A stretch of 64,000 nt of DNA from Halorussus gelatinilyticus (lineage in GTDB: Archaea; Halobacteriota; Halobacteria; Halobacteriales; Haladaptataceae): assembly GCF_023238445.1 (NCBI RefSeq), contig NZ_CP096658.1, forward strand, positions 1,488,001-1,552,000. The letters are read 5' to 3'. Made by a program: the position numbers and the translations under genes. Below are positions 1-8,318 of the stretch, in pieces. The notes beneath the pieces are model-generated. The model worked only from the letters and a program-made list of their open reading frames with translations. It made no database searches and was not told the DNA's origin. The stretch's first letter is position 1. Every line of letters starts with the position of its first letter.

Positions 1-2
1 GC

Positions 3-944
3 CGGCGCGTCGAGGGCGCGCGCCGCGAGTACGTCGATGCCATGCTCGACGCGGTGGACCGCGAGACCATCGCGGACGCCGACCTGACCGTCGCGCTGGA
101 CCCCGGCCACGGAGCCGGGTCGCTCACCAGTCCCGAGTTCTTCCGGCGACTCGGCTGTCGGGTCGTCACCGCCAACAGCCAGGCCGACGGCCACTTCCCC
201 GGTCGGAACCCCGAACCTATCCCCGAGAATCTGGGCGACCTCGGCCGACTCGTCGAAGCCACGGACGCCGACGTGGGCATCGCCCACGACGGCGACGCCG
301 ACCGCGCCATCTTCTACGACGAGAACGGCGAGTACGTCGAGGGCGACGCGACCCTCGCCGCGCTCGCGGCCGCGGAACTCGACGCCGGCGACTCGGTGGT
401 CTCGGCGGTCAACGTCTCCCAGCGCCTCGTGGACGTGGCCGACGAGCAGGACGCCTACCTCGAACTGACGCCCATCGGCTCGACCAACATCATCACCCGC
501 ATCCGCGAACTCCGCGAGCAGGGTAAGTCGGTCCCGGTCGCCGGCGAGGGAAACGGCGGCATCTTCTTCCCCGACTACCGACTCTCTCGCGACGGCGCGT
601 ACACCGCCGCGCGCTTCCTCGAACTGCTGGCCGAGCGCCCCGCGAGCGAAGTCGTCGCGCCCTACGACGGCTACCACAACGTCCGGGTCAACATCGAGTA
701 CGACACCGACGCCGAGCGCGAGGCCCTGCTGGACGCGGCCGAGCGCGAGGCCAACGACTCGGACGCCGAGACCACGACGCTCGACGGCTACCGCATCGAC
801 TACGGCGACGCGTGGGTGCTGGCCCGGCCGAGCGGGACCGAACCGATGGTCCGCATCTACGCCGAGGCCCGCGACGAGGCCCGCGCCGAGGAACTGGCGA
901 CGGAGTTCGAAGGCCAGTTGCGGGCGGCGAAGGCCGAGGTCTGA
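3..944 (+). CDS. Phosphomannomutase / phosphoglucosamine mutase, 3' part
   Basis: This is the C-terminal part of an alpha-D-phosphohexomutase; the start lies upstream of the window and the frame is open from base 3. The family interconverts sugar 1- and 6-phosphates for nucleotide-sugar and glycan synthesis. The metal-binding loop reads DGDADR (around bases 290-305). It is followed by the sugar-binding GEGNGG loop (around 545-560) and the phosphate-binding RPSGTEP loop of domain 4 (around 825-845). The phosphoserine loop is outside the window. GEGNGG, instead of the bacterial GEESGH, is usual for archaeal GlmM/ManB-type enzymes. Mannose versus glucosamine specificity cannot be read from this sequence. 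Confidence 0.9.
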   Translation, partial: RRVEGARREYVDAMLDAVDRETIADADLTVALDPGHGAGSLTSPEFFRRLGCRVVTANSQADGHFPGRNPEPIPENLGDLGRLVEATDADVGIAHDGDADRAIFYDENGEYVEGDATLAALAAAELDAGDSVVSAVNVSQRLVDVADEQDAYLELTPIGSTNIITRIRELREQGKSVPVAGEGNGGIFFPDYRLSRDGAYTAARFLELLAERPASEVVAPYDGYHNVRVNIEYDTDAEREALLDAAEREANDSDAETTTLDGYRIDYGDAWVLARPSGTEPMVRIYAEARDEARAEELATEFEGQLRAAKAEV

Positions 945-970
945 CGAGACGCGATTTCAGAAATAGACTG

Positions 971-2113
971 CTACCGCTCGGGATACTCGTCCCGCGCGTC
1001 TTCTAACCGCGCTTTCTTCTCGCGCAACTCGTCCAACTCCGATTCCACCGCGCCGCTCGCCACCTTCTCGCGCTCCGAGTCCGACAACTCGGTCTTCGCT
1101 TCGGCGGCGGTCCGCAGGCGCTCGAATCGGTCGTCGTCGCGGACGAGCGACTGGACCTCGCGCAGGTCGGCGACCACCTCGTCGTCGGCGAACCGGGCGA
1201 CTACCGAGATGAGTTCCTCGATGCGCCACCGCAGGTCGGCCGCCGACCGCGGCGGCCAGTCGAGTCGGAGGGGGTCGGCGTCGAGTCGTTCGAGGTAGGT
1301 CTCGTTGGTCGCCACCGCGCGCTTGAGCGCGGCCGGGCTCTCGACGTAGTGGTCGAGTTTCGAGTTGGAGTAGCGGGCGTACTTCAGCAGGTCCGAAATC
1401 GGCTCGGTCCCCACGTCGCGGGTCTCGACGTACCCCCGGAGCGCCTCGGGCGGGTCGCGGAACTCGACCAGCGAGTAGTCCTCCGTCGCGGCCACGAACG
1501 ACAGCACCTCGCGGGCGCCGGCCGACGACCGGAACTCCCGGAACGCCTCGCCGACCGCTTCGTTGTAGCTCTCGATGGGGTCTCGAATCTCTTCGACCGG
1601 AGCGTCGAGGTCGGCGTCGCCGAGTTCGACCAGTCGCTCGCGCTCGGCGATTTCCTCGCGCACGTCGGCGAGCGCACGGCCGACCTCCCGGCGGACCTCG
1701 CGGTACGCCGCCAGCGCCTCCCGGCGCTCGTCCAGCAGTCCGGCGATGTCGCTCGCGTCGGCGAGTCGCTCGCGGGCCGCGGCGAAGTCCGACTCGCTCA
1801 GTCGGCGCTTGTCGAAGCGGTCGTCGGCGTCCTCGAAGGCCTCGCGCTCGGGCAGGTCGTCGGGCAGGTCCTCGACCAGCGACGTGAACTGCTCCTGAAA
1901 CTGGATGAAGTTCTTGAAGTTCTCCTTGCCGGTGCCGGTCGCCTGCCCCTCGTAGCGGTCCAGCAGGTCGGTCGCCCGGTCGTAGGCGTCGGCCACGCGC
2001 TCGACGGTCTCCTCGCCGTAGTCGGCGATTCGGCTCTCTACGTCGCGGTAGGCCGCGTCGGCGTCGGCCAACTTCGCTGGCAGGTCGGCGGCGGAGTGGG
2101 TCGCGCTACTCAT
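971..2113 (-). CDS. Conserved haloarchaeal coiled-coil protein, function unknown
   Basis: This 380-residue acidic protein has no signal peptide, membrane segment or cysteine cluster. It is almost entirely helical, with many heptad-like Glu/Arg/Leu stretches (about residues 100-190 and 330-380), so a coiled coil is likely. Its start codon overlaps the end of hisI by 8 bases and the two are probably co-transcribed. No enzymatic motif is visible. Codon use matches the neighbours, so this looks like a resident haloarchaeal family. A structural or adaptor role would be a guess. Confidence 0.8.
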   Translation of the reverse strand: MSSATHSAADLPAKLADADAAYRDVESRIADYGEETVERVADAYDRATDLLDRYEGQATGTGKENFKNFIQFQEQFTSLVEDLPDDLPEREAFEDADDRFDKRRLSESDFAAARERLADASDIAGLLDERREALAAYREVRREVGRALADVREEIAERERLVELGDADLDAPVEEIRDPIESYNEAVGEAFREFRSSAGAREVLSFVAATEDYSLVEFRDPPEALRGYVETRDVGTEPISDLLKYARYSNSKLDHYVESPAALKRAVATNETYLERLDADPLRLDWPPRSAADLRWRIEELISVVARFADDEVVADLREVQSLVRDDDRFERLRTAAEAKTELSDSEREKVASGAVESELDELREKKARLEDARDEYPER

Positions 2114-2546
2114 ACACGTCGTCGGGGTCGAAGGCTTTCTCGCCGACGACCTCGCCGTCGAGGGTGCGGTAGAAACACGATTCGTAGCCGGTGTGGCACG
2201 CGCCGCCCTCCTGTTCCACGAGGTAGAGCAGGGCGTCGCCGTCGCAGTCCGCGCGGACCTCCCGGACGCGCTGGACGTGCCCGCTGGTCGCGCCCTTCTG
2301 CCACAACTCCTCGCGGCTCCGCGAGTAGTAGTGCGCGAGACCGGTCTCGCGCGTCTGCTCGACGGCCTCGGGGGTGACGTAGGCCAGCATCAGCACGTCG
2401 CCGGTGTCGGCGTCCTGTGCGATTGCGGGGATGCGACCGGTCTCGCCGAAGTCGAGTTCGACGGCCGCGTCGAGGGCGTCCTCGCGCCCGCCCTCGGGGT
2501 CGCGCTCGGCGTCGCCGTCGGTCTCGGCGGTGTGGGCGTCGCTCAT
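2106..2546 (-). CDS. hisI: Phosphoribosyl-AMP cyclohydrolase
   Basis: HisI opens the adenine ring of phosphoribosyl-AMP, the third step of histidine synthesis, in the cytoplasm. The 146-residue protein carries the family signature: DCDGD supplies metal-binding Asp/Cys residues, and [14 protein letters not shown] supplies the zinc cysteines. I placed the start at 2546 (MSDAHT), with an acidic N-terminal extension of about 30 residues typical of halophiles. A longer reading to 2657 adds residues unlike HisI. The partner HisE activity is not fused here. hisB and hisA are also in the window but scattered, as is common in haloarchaea. Confidence 0.95.
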   Translation of the reverse strand: MSDAHTAETDGDAERDPEGGREDALDAAVELDFGETGRIPAIAQDADTGDVLMLAYVTPEAVEQTRETGLAHYYSRSREELWQKGATSGHVQRVREVRADCDGDALLYLVEQEGGACHTGYESCFYRTLDGEVVGEKAFDPDDVYE

Positions 2547-2681
2547 GTCGCGGTAGTTCGGCTTTCCCGGCGATATGTTTTGTGTGTCGCCGGGCGAGAC
2601 GCGGTTGCGATCACTGGAAATAGCAACATCGACAGAAATCCCGCGAACGCGCCTCACGAAGCCCCCGCGCGCTCGCGGTCG

Positions 2682-2736
2682 CTGAGCAGGATACTCTCGG
2701 CTCGCTAGCGCTCGCCTCGAATACTGGCCTGCTCAG
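2682..2736. repeat. Inverted repeat in the hisI/exchanger intergenic region
   Basis: Arms CTGAGCAGG (2682-2690) and CCTGCTCAG (2728-2736) are perfect complements over 9 bases. The loop holds a GCTAGC palindrome flanked by GC-rich near-complements, so the whole could fold as a longer imperfect stem. It might be a terminator or a small RNA structure; no T-run follows. Confidence 0.45.
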
Positions 2737-2906
2737 ACGACCACGGCCTTCGGCCGCGAGCGCGCGGCCCCTTCATCCCCCGACGATGGATTGGTCCGGA
2801 GCTTTCGCTGGTGGTCTGTCGCGTATAGCCCCCGCCCGCTTGCGTGTATAATCTTTCAATGGACTCGTCTACCGGAAATCGAGGTTACATGAGGCTCCGC
2901 GTCGTG

Positions 2907-2913
2907 GAGGTGG
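2907..2913 (+). promoter_or_regulatory. Strong ribosome binding site for the exchanger gene
   Basis: GGAGGTG ends two bases before the ATG at 2916 and matches the haloarchaeal anti-Shine-Dalgarno sequence. It decides between several in-frame starts. It is notable because many neighbouring genes lack any such site and look leaderless. Confidence 0.6.
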
Positions 2914-2915
2914 AT

Positions 2916-4169
2916 ATGCTACGTCGGGGGGTCGGCGTCGGTCTAGTAGCGGTCGCGTTGCTGGTCGCCGGGGTCACTGGGGGAGTCGCCGCGGGAAGCG
3001 TCGCCGAAGCGGGCGTCGTCGCGCCGGACGGCGCGGGAGGAGGCGGAGGGAGCGAGGGCGGCATCGAGGGTCTCGTCGGCGGCTTCCTCGACGGGAAGGG
3101 GCTGGTCGGCGCGATACTCGTCCTCGGCGCGGGCGGACTCCTGCTGACGGCCTGCGTCGAGAAGCTCATCAGCTACCTGACCCGCGCGGCGTTCGGTCTC
3201 CGGGTGTCGCTGTTCGCGCTCGCCATCCTCTTCACGGGGTTCGAGTTCGACGACACGGTGGTGGCGCTCGTCCTCTCGGGCGGCGGCCTCGAAGGCGCGG
3301 CGCTCGGCACCGCCTTGGGGACCGCGCTCGCCATCGTCGGCGTCACGCTCGCGCTCGCGGCCGTCGTGCGCCCCTTCTCGGTGGACCTGCCGACCGACTA
3401 CGTGGCGCTGTTCGCGCTCGGACCGCTCGTGCTGGTGCCGTTCGTGCTGGCCGGCACGCTCACGTTCGTCCACGGACTCCTGCTGGTCGGCGCGTTCGTG
3501 CTGGCGTTCGGCTACGTTCTCGTCCGGGAGTATCGGCGCGAGACGCCCGTCTTTCGGAACACCGAACTCGGCGAGTCGGTGCGCTCGGACGGCGGCGAGC
3601 GCGACTCGCGCCGCGGAACGGAGCGGGCCGACGGCGGCCACGCCCTGCCGAACTCGGTCGCCTCGATTCCGGAGGACCGCGTGGTCGCCGGCCGCACCGG
3701 GTCGGGGTGGCTCTGGATATCGCTCGCGGTCGCGGCGCTCGCGGGCATCGTCTTCGCCTCGATGCTGTTGGAGGCCGGGTCGGAGGCCGTCGTCGAGGGC
3801 ACGGGAATCGACGGGACCGTCTTCGGCGCGACGGTGCTGACGGCCATCCTGACCTTCGAGGACGTGATGCTCACGCTCGAACCGGTCCGGCGCGGCGTCC
3901 CCGAAATCGGCGTCGGCAACGTCGTCGGGAGCGTCCTCTTCTCGGTGACGGGCAACGTCGGCGTCGTCATGCTCCTGAGCGACCTCACCATCTCGCGGTC
4001 GGTGCTGACGTTCCACCTCCCCGCGGTCGTCGTCGTCACGGCGCTCGCGGCCTACTTCTTCCACGAGGGCCGCCTGAAGCGCTGGCACGGCGCTCTGTTG
4101 GGCGGTCTCTACGTCGCCTACTGGGTGATTGCGCTCGCGGCGTTCGGCGGAGTGCCGTTAGGTGGGTGA
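2916..4169 (+). CDS. Sodium/calcium exchanger-type (CaCA) membrane protein
   Basis: This is a 417-residue polytopic membrane protein with an N-terminal hydrophobic segment and two membrane halves split by a charged cytoplasmic loop (about residues 205-255). The second half carries the CaCA alpha-2 signature: an acidic FED, then RRGVPEIGVGNVVGSVLF, the classic GN-x-x-GS motif of Na+/Ca2+ exchangers. The first half is more divergent (LFTGFEFDD). I chose the ATG at 2916 because GGAGGTG lies at 2907-2913, an almost perfect complement of the 16S tail; ATGs at 2859 and 2889 have weaker sites. Likely role: ion antiport across the cytoplasmic membrane. The ion is not predictable. Confidence 0.78.
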   Translation: MLRRGVGVGLVAVALLVAGVTGGVAAGSVAEAGVVAPDGAGGGGGSEGGIEGLVGGFLDGKGLVGAILVLGAGGLLLTACVEKLISYLTRAAFGLRVSLFALAILFTGFEFDDTVVALVLSGGGLEGAALGTALGTALAIVGVTLALAAVVRPFSVDLPTDYVALFALGPLVLVPFVLAGTLTFVHGLLLVGAFVLAFGYVLVREYRRETPVFRNTELGESVRSDGGERDSRRGTERADGGHALPNSVASIPEDRVVAGRTGSGWLWISLAVAALAGIVFASMLLEAGSEAVVEGTGIDGTVFGATVLTAILTFEDVMLTLEPVRRGVPEIGVGNVVGSVLFSVTGNVGVVMLLSDLTISRSVLTFHLPAVVVVTALAAYFFHEGRLKRWHGALLGGLYVAYWVIALAAFGGVPLGG

Positions 4170-4191
4170 GTCGGACGAGAATCGACTCCAC

Positions 4192-4854
4192 TCACTCGCC
4201 GCCGTCGATTTCGGCCCGTCCGCTCGTCGCGCTCCGGATCCGGTCTCGAAGCCCTTCGGCCTCCGCGACGGGTACCCGGACCTCGAAGCTCACGCGCTCG
4301 GCGTAGTCGGCGTCGAACGCCGCGCCCTCGTCGCCGCTCGCGCTCTCCAGAATCCCGCGCACGGTTCCCGAGTCGTCGTACTCGACCGCGACCGAGAACC
4401 GCTCGTGGGGGCGCTCTGCGACGATTCCGGCGTCCTCGATGGCCTCCTTGACGCCCCGCGAGTAGGCCCGCGCCAGTCCGCCGACGCCCAGATTCGTCCC
4501 GCCGTAGTACCGGGTTACGACCGCGACGGCGTTCTCGACGTCCTCCTGCTGGAGGACGTTCAGCGCGGGCTTGCCCGCCGACCCGGAGGGTTCGCCGTCG
4601 TCGTCGCCGTACTCCCGGAGCATCCCGCGACCGGCCCCGGCGTCGTTGCCGGACGCCCTCCCGCCGGACTCCCGGACCCGGTAGGCCGGGACGTTGTGGG
4701 TCGCGTCGTCGTACTCGGCCCGGACCTCGGCGACGAACGCCTCGGCCGCCTCGCGGTCGGCGGCGGGCGCGGCGTGGCCGACGAACTCAGAGCCGCGAAT
4801 CTCGAAGGTCGCTCGGCCCCGGCCCGCCAGCGTCAGGTAGGTGTCGTCGGTCAT
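4192..4854 (-). CDS. IMPACT / YigZ family protein
   Basis: This 220-residue UPF0029-type protein has the IMPACT N-terminal fold with GSEFVGHAAP, then DATHNVPAYR, a glycine-rich loop, and the family hallmark VVTRYYGGTNLGVGGLARAY. A smaller second domain follows. YigZ-like proteins are implicated in translation or stress physiology, but the biochemical role is unsettled. The stop of the upstream AI-2E permease gene overlaps this start by 4 bases (ATGA), so the two are translationally coupled. Confidence 0.9.
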   Translation of the reverse strand: MTDDTYLTLAGRGRATFEIRGSEFVGHAAPAADREAAEAFVAEVRAEYDDATHNVPAYRVRESGGRASGNDAGAGRGMLREYGDDDGEPSGSAGKPALNVLQQEDVENAVAVVTRYYGGTNLGVGGLARAYSRGVKEAIEDAGIVAERPHERFSVAVEYDDSGTVRGILESASGDEGAAFDADYAERVSFEVRVPVAEAEGLRDRIRSATSGRAEIDGGE

Positions 4855-6074
4855 TCCTCGCGTTCGCTCGCGGGTTCACCCTCCGGGGCCTTGCCTCCGT
4901 CGGTCGTGCGCTCGTCGGCGTCGTCCGTCGGCTCTGCCGCCACCGCGTCGTCGGCCACGGGACTCTCGACCACCGACTTCGGGTCGGCCCCGAGCGATTC
5001 GGCGGTCCGGACCGCGCCGGTGACCGTTTCGCCGTGTACCAGCCCCGGCAAGACGATTCTGGCGAGGTGGACGCTCACTACGACCAGCAGTGGACCGAGG
5101 AACAGGCCGTACCAGCCGAACAGCATCGTCCCGCCGATGTACGCGAATATCATCAATCCGCCGTGGATGTTCCGGCCCGCGATGTACGGCCGGAGGACCG
5201 CGACCGGAAGCAGGTCCAGCAGGACGAAACAGGCCCCGAAGAACGCGGCGGGGAACCAGAGCGGTCCCGGTCCCGTCGCGGCCTGATACGCGAGGTAGAC
5301 GCCGACGGGCACGTAGACTATCTTCCCGACGACGAGGGGAACGAGCGTCGCCAACCCGGTTAGGAGCGCGAGCAGGGTCGGCACCGGCACGCCGATGCTC
5401 GCGGGCGCGAGGAGGTTCAGTCCGTTGTACACCATCAGTCCCATCACGATGACCGCGAAGACGGTCAGGACGTTGCCGACGAACACCGTGTGGAGGTCCT
5501 CGTCCACCGCCTCGAAGTAGGCGTAGGCCGCCGACCCCTCCGCTCCGAACTGGCCGCGGAACCACGCCGCGATGCGGGCGTCCTCGCGCAGGAGCGTGAA
5601 CGCCAGCAGAACGGAGAGGATGAGATGCGCCAGCCCCGCGGTCAGCGTGGTGAACGCCGACACCGCCACCGAGAGGACCTCCTGCATCTGGCCCTGCGCC
5701 GGGCCGGGACCGACCACCCCCCGAACCTTCTCGACCAGCGCTGTCGCCTGCTCGGGCGACCCCGGCACGAACTGGGCGTACGATTCGAAGTCGGTGCCGG
5801 TCAACTGGCTGAACTGGTCGAGACCGACGAGGACAGTGTAGCCGACCAGCGCGAGAACCGGCACGAGGACGATGAGCAGCGTGAGGTCGGCGGCGTGGTC
5901 CGACGAGAACTCGGTCCTGAGCCGTCGGTAGAGGGGACGCGCGCCGTAGTAGATGAACACGCCGAGGACGATGGTTCCGACGAACGACCAGACGACGAAC
6001 GCGAAGAGACCCGCGACCGCCAGCGTGAGGCCCCACCACGCCAGACGCTCGCGCTCGTCGGGGAGTCCGACCAT
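4851..6074 (-). CDS. AI-2E family transporter (PerM-like permease)
   Basis: A 407-residue integral membrane protein with about eight membrane spans. A pair of spans sits at the N-terminus (residues 12-45), an amphipathic extracellular region lies at about 90-140, and the family's C-terminal block of four or more helices spans about 200-340. The motif GxxxLLDxxPV occurs near residue 285 (VLLDLLPVAVLRPYI). The last 60 residues form an acidic, low-complexity tail. Family members export small molecules or act as Na+/H+ antiporters; the substrate here is unknown. The gene is first of a two-gene unit with the IMPACT gene. Confidence 0.88.
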   Translation of the reverse strand: MVGLPDERERLAWWGLTLAVAGLFAFVVWSFVGTIVLGVFIYYGARPLYRRLRTEFSSDHAADLTLLIVLVPVLALVGYTVLVGLDQFSQLTGTDFESYAQFVPGSPEQATALVEKVRGVVGPGPAQGQMQEVLSVAVSAFTTLTAGLAHLILSVLLAFTLLREDARIAAWFRGQFGAEGSAAYAYFEAVDEDLHTVFVGNVLTVFAVIVMGLMVYNGLNLLAPASIGVPVPTLLALLTGLATLVPLVVGKIVYVPVGVYLAYQAATGPGPLWFPAAFFGACFVLLDLLPVAVLRPYIAGRNIHGGLMIFAYIGGTMLFGWYGLFLGPLLVVVSVHLARIVLPGLVHGETVTGAVRTAESLGADPKSVVESPVADDAVAAEPTDDADERTTDGGKAPEGEPASEREE

Positions 6075-6177
6075 ACCTCTGTCTTGTCACCGAGACGGTA
6101 AAGTTCCGCGGGCCAGCGGACGGCGAGTCGCCGCAGTGAGGAACTGCGCCCCCGAACGCGACGCCCGCGGTACTCGA

Positions 6178-7584
6178 CTACGCCGGGGCGACGCGGTGCA
6201 GACCGCCGCCGTCGTCGCCGCTCGACAGAACGTACACCTCGCCGTCCGCGTCCCGGCCGAACGAGTAGACCCGACTCACCTTCCCGGCGTCGTCGTCGGC
6301 CACGTCCACGACCGCGGTCGGCCAGAGACCGTCGTCGGAGTTCGCTCCGTCCGCGGTTCCGCCGCCGTCCCGCGACTCCGGCGGCGTCGCGGCGAACAGT
6401 CGCCCGCGAGCAGAGAGGTCCGCGAAGAGGTAGGTTCCGGAGAGGTCGGGAACCGCCGACCCGCGGTAGACCTCCCCGCCGATGACCGAGACGCCGGTGA
6501 CGCCCTCGCCCGAGTGGGGATACTCGATTACGGGGTCGCGGAGGGGTTCCCCGCCGCGCACGTCGCTCGGCGTGCTGTCCGGGCAGTCGTCGGCCGAGTA
6601 GCAGTGAGCGCCCTCCTCGACGTTCCAGCCGTAGTTGCCGCCCTTCTCGACCAGACTCACCTCCTCGTAGGCGCTCTGGCCCACGTCGGCGACCAGCAGG
6701 TCCCCGCGGTCGAACGCCATCCGCCACGGGTTCCGGAAGCCCCACGCGAAGTGTTCGGGGAGACCCTCGTCGTCGCCCGCGAAGGGATTGTCCTCGGGGA
6801 TGGCGTAGTTCCTGTCGCCTTGCTGATTGTCGATGTCGATTCGCAGGACGCTCCCGAGCAGGTTCTCGGTCACGTCCTGTCCGTTGCCGCCGGCCACGGC
6901 GTCGTACCAGTCCTCGACGTGGCCGGTGCCTCGGTCGCCGCCCGACCCGCCGTCGCCGACGCCGACGTAGAGGTAGCCGTCCGGACCGAAGAGGACGGAC
7001 CCGGCGTTGTGGTTGCCCTGCGGTTCGGGGATTTCGAGAATCGTTCGCTCGGAGTCGCGTCTCGCTCGCCGACCGTTCGCGGTCGCCTCGAACTCCGAGA
7101 GGACGAAGGTGTGGCTGTAGCCGTCCGGCGTGCCGGTGCGCGGCGGGGCGCTGTACCGGACGAAGACGCGGCGGTTCTCGGCGAAGTTCGGGTGGAGCGC
7201 GATACCGAGCAGGCCAGTCTCGCTCCCCACCGTGACCGTCTCGCGCAGGTCGAGGAACGGCCGGTCGCGCAGGCCACCCGACTCGTGGACGAAGACGCGA
7301 CCCCGCTGGTCGGCGACGTAGCGCCGGTCGGCGTCGGGCGCGAACGCCACGTCGAGCGGCACCTCGAACCCGGTCGCCAGCGTCTCCAGTCCGACGGCCT
7401 CGGGCAGCGAGTCGCCCTCCGCCGCGGTCGCCGTCTCCCTGCCGCCCGAATCGGTCGTCGCGGTCGTCTCGGCCGTCGCGTCCCGGCCGGCCGACGGCGC
7501 GCCCCCCGAACAGCCGGCGAGACCGACCGCACCCCCGGCGGCCGCGAGCGCGAGGAACCGGCGTCGGTTCGAGTCGAAGGTCAT
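6178..7584 (-). CDS. PQQ-dependent sugar dehydrogenase-like lipoprotein
   Basis: This 468-residue exported protein starts with a twin-arginine signal (RRRFLAL) and a lipobox (VGLAGC, Cys near residue 25), so it is a Tat-exported lipid-anchored protein. A Thr/Ser-rich linker follows. The rest is a six-bladed beta-propeller of the soluble aldose/glucose dehydrogenase type. Family blocks are GLLGIALHPNF, YLYVGVGDGGSGGD, the FRNPWR calcium/PQQ-site block, and the Tyr/Trp-rich NYGWN. It probably oxidises sugars outside the membrane if PQQ is available; no PQQ synthesis genes are in the window. A related non-PQQ propeller role cannot be excluded. Confidence 0.85.
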   Translation of the reverse strand: MTFDSNRRRFLALAAAGGAVGLAGCSGGAPSAGRDATAETTATTDSGGRETATAAEGDSLPEAVGLETLATGFEVPLDVAFAPDADRRYVADQRGRVFVHESGGLRDRPFLDLRETVTVGSETGLLGIALHPNFAENRRVFVRYSAPPRTGTPDGYSHTFVLSEFEATANGRRARRDSERTILEIPEPQGNHNAGSVLFGPDGYLYVGVGDGGSGGDRGTGHVEDWYDAVAGGNGQDVTENLLGSVLRIDIDNQQGDRNYAIPEDNPFAGDDEGLPEHFAWGFRNPWRMAFDRGDLLVADVGQSAYEEVSLVEKGGNYGWNVEEGAHCYSADDCPDSTPSDVRGGEPLRDPVIEYPHSGEGVTGVSVIGGEVYRGSAVPDLSGTYLFADLSARGRLFAATPPESRDGGGTADGANSDDGLWPTAVVDVADDDAGKVSRVYSFGRDADGEVYVLSSGDDGGGLHRVAPA

Positions 7585-7731
7585 GGCAGTCTTCTAAGGG
7601 TCGGAGTTACAAATAGCTGGGTTCGTCGCTGAACTTCGCTCCTCGTCGCAATTCGTCCCCTCTCACGCCGAAACCCGACCTCTCGAAAATCGACTCCCTC
7701 AAAATCCACCGCTAAAAATCGACCACCGAAG

Positions 7732-8235
7732 TTACTGCAACTCGATTTTCCGCACGAAGTCGAGGTTCTTCAGTTCGTTCAGGAGGTCTCCCGGAACCTC
7801 CGCGTCCGTCACCAGATAGAGCCGCGGTTCGTCGGTGAACTCCGGGTCCTCGCTGATGGTCTGGCGGATGGAGATGCCGTCGTCCGCCAGCAGGGTCGTG
7901 ATGGTCGCGACGATGCCGGGTCGGTCGGCGTCGGACACGTCCACCGTCAGGACGTGCAGGTCGAGGACCGGCGCGAGGTCCATCAGGCTCGGAATCGAGG
8001 AGATGTTCTGGAAGATGCGGCGCAACTGCTCGTCTTCGAGGATGGCGTCGGTCGTGGAGTCCACGACGCGCCGGTCCACGTCGATTTCGCGGGCGATTTG
8101 GGTGTTGGGAATCTCGATGCTGCCGGAGACGACCCGCCCGTCGTCGTTGACCGAGAACCCGCGTTCGAGGAGCAGTCGGATGACCGCCTGCTGGGAGGGA
8201 CTCCCCTCGAACTTCTGCATAATCTCGTCGAACAT
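7732..8235 (-). CDS. ACT-domain regulator of amino-acid metabolism
   Basis: A 167-residue cytoplasmic protein. An N-terminal winged-helix-like half (MFDEIMQKFEGSPSQQAV, ALLLERGFSV type) leads to a C-terminal ACT domain starting near residue 92 (VLTVDVSDADRPGIVATITTLL), which usually binds amino acids. It is therefore a predicted amino-acid-responsive regulator. I start it at 8235: an upstream in-frame ATG at 8292 would add residues lying over the promoter. A TATA-like box about 25 bases before 8235 suggests a leaderless mRNA. The ligand is unknown. Confidence 0.85.
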   Translation of the reverse strand: MFDEIMQKFEGSPSQQAVIRLLLERGFSVNDDGRVVSGSIEIPNTQIAREIDVDRRVVDSTTDAILEDEQLRRIFQNISSIPSLMDLAPVLDLHVLTVDVSDADRPGIVATITTLLADDGISIRQTISEDPEFTDEPRLYLVTDAEVPGDLLNELKNLDFVRKIELQ

Positions 8236-8253
8236 GGCTTTGCTAACGGAAGC

Positions 8254-8263
8254 GTTTCTTAAG
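8254..8263 (-). promoter_or_regulatory. TATA-like promoter of the ACT regulator gene
   Basis: Read on the minus strand the box is CTTAAGAAAC, centred about 24 bases before the ATG at 8235. This is the spacing expected for a leaderless haloarchaeal transcript. It supports the shorter start of the downstream gene. Confidence 0.5.
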
Positions 8264-8318
8264 GGTCTCCCGGTCGCTCCTGCCATCTTCATGTAGCGCC
8301 GGACCGTACCGCCCTATA

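Larger units (their letters stand above)
2547..2915. other. Gene-free interval with inverted repeats
   Basis: About 370 bases between hisI and the exchanger gene contain no credible gene. Two structures can be seen. A 9-base inverted repeat CTGAGCAGG/CCTGCTCAG lies at 2682-2690 and 2728-2736 around a 37-base loop. A tight GGCC-TTC-GGCC hairpin lies at 2745-2755. A TATA-like GTATAATC near 2845-2852 probably serves the downstream gene. Whether the structured part is transcribed is unknown. Confidence 0.5.
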
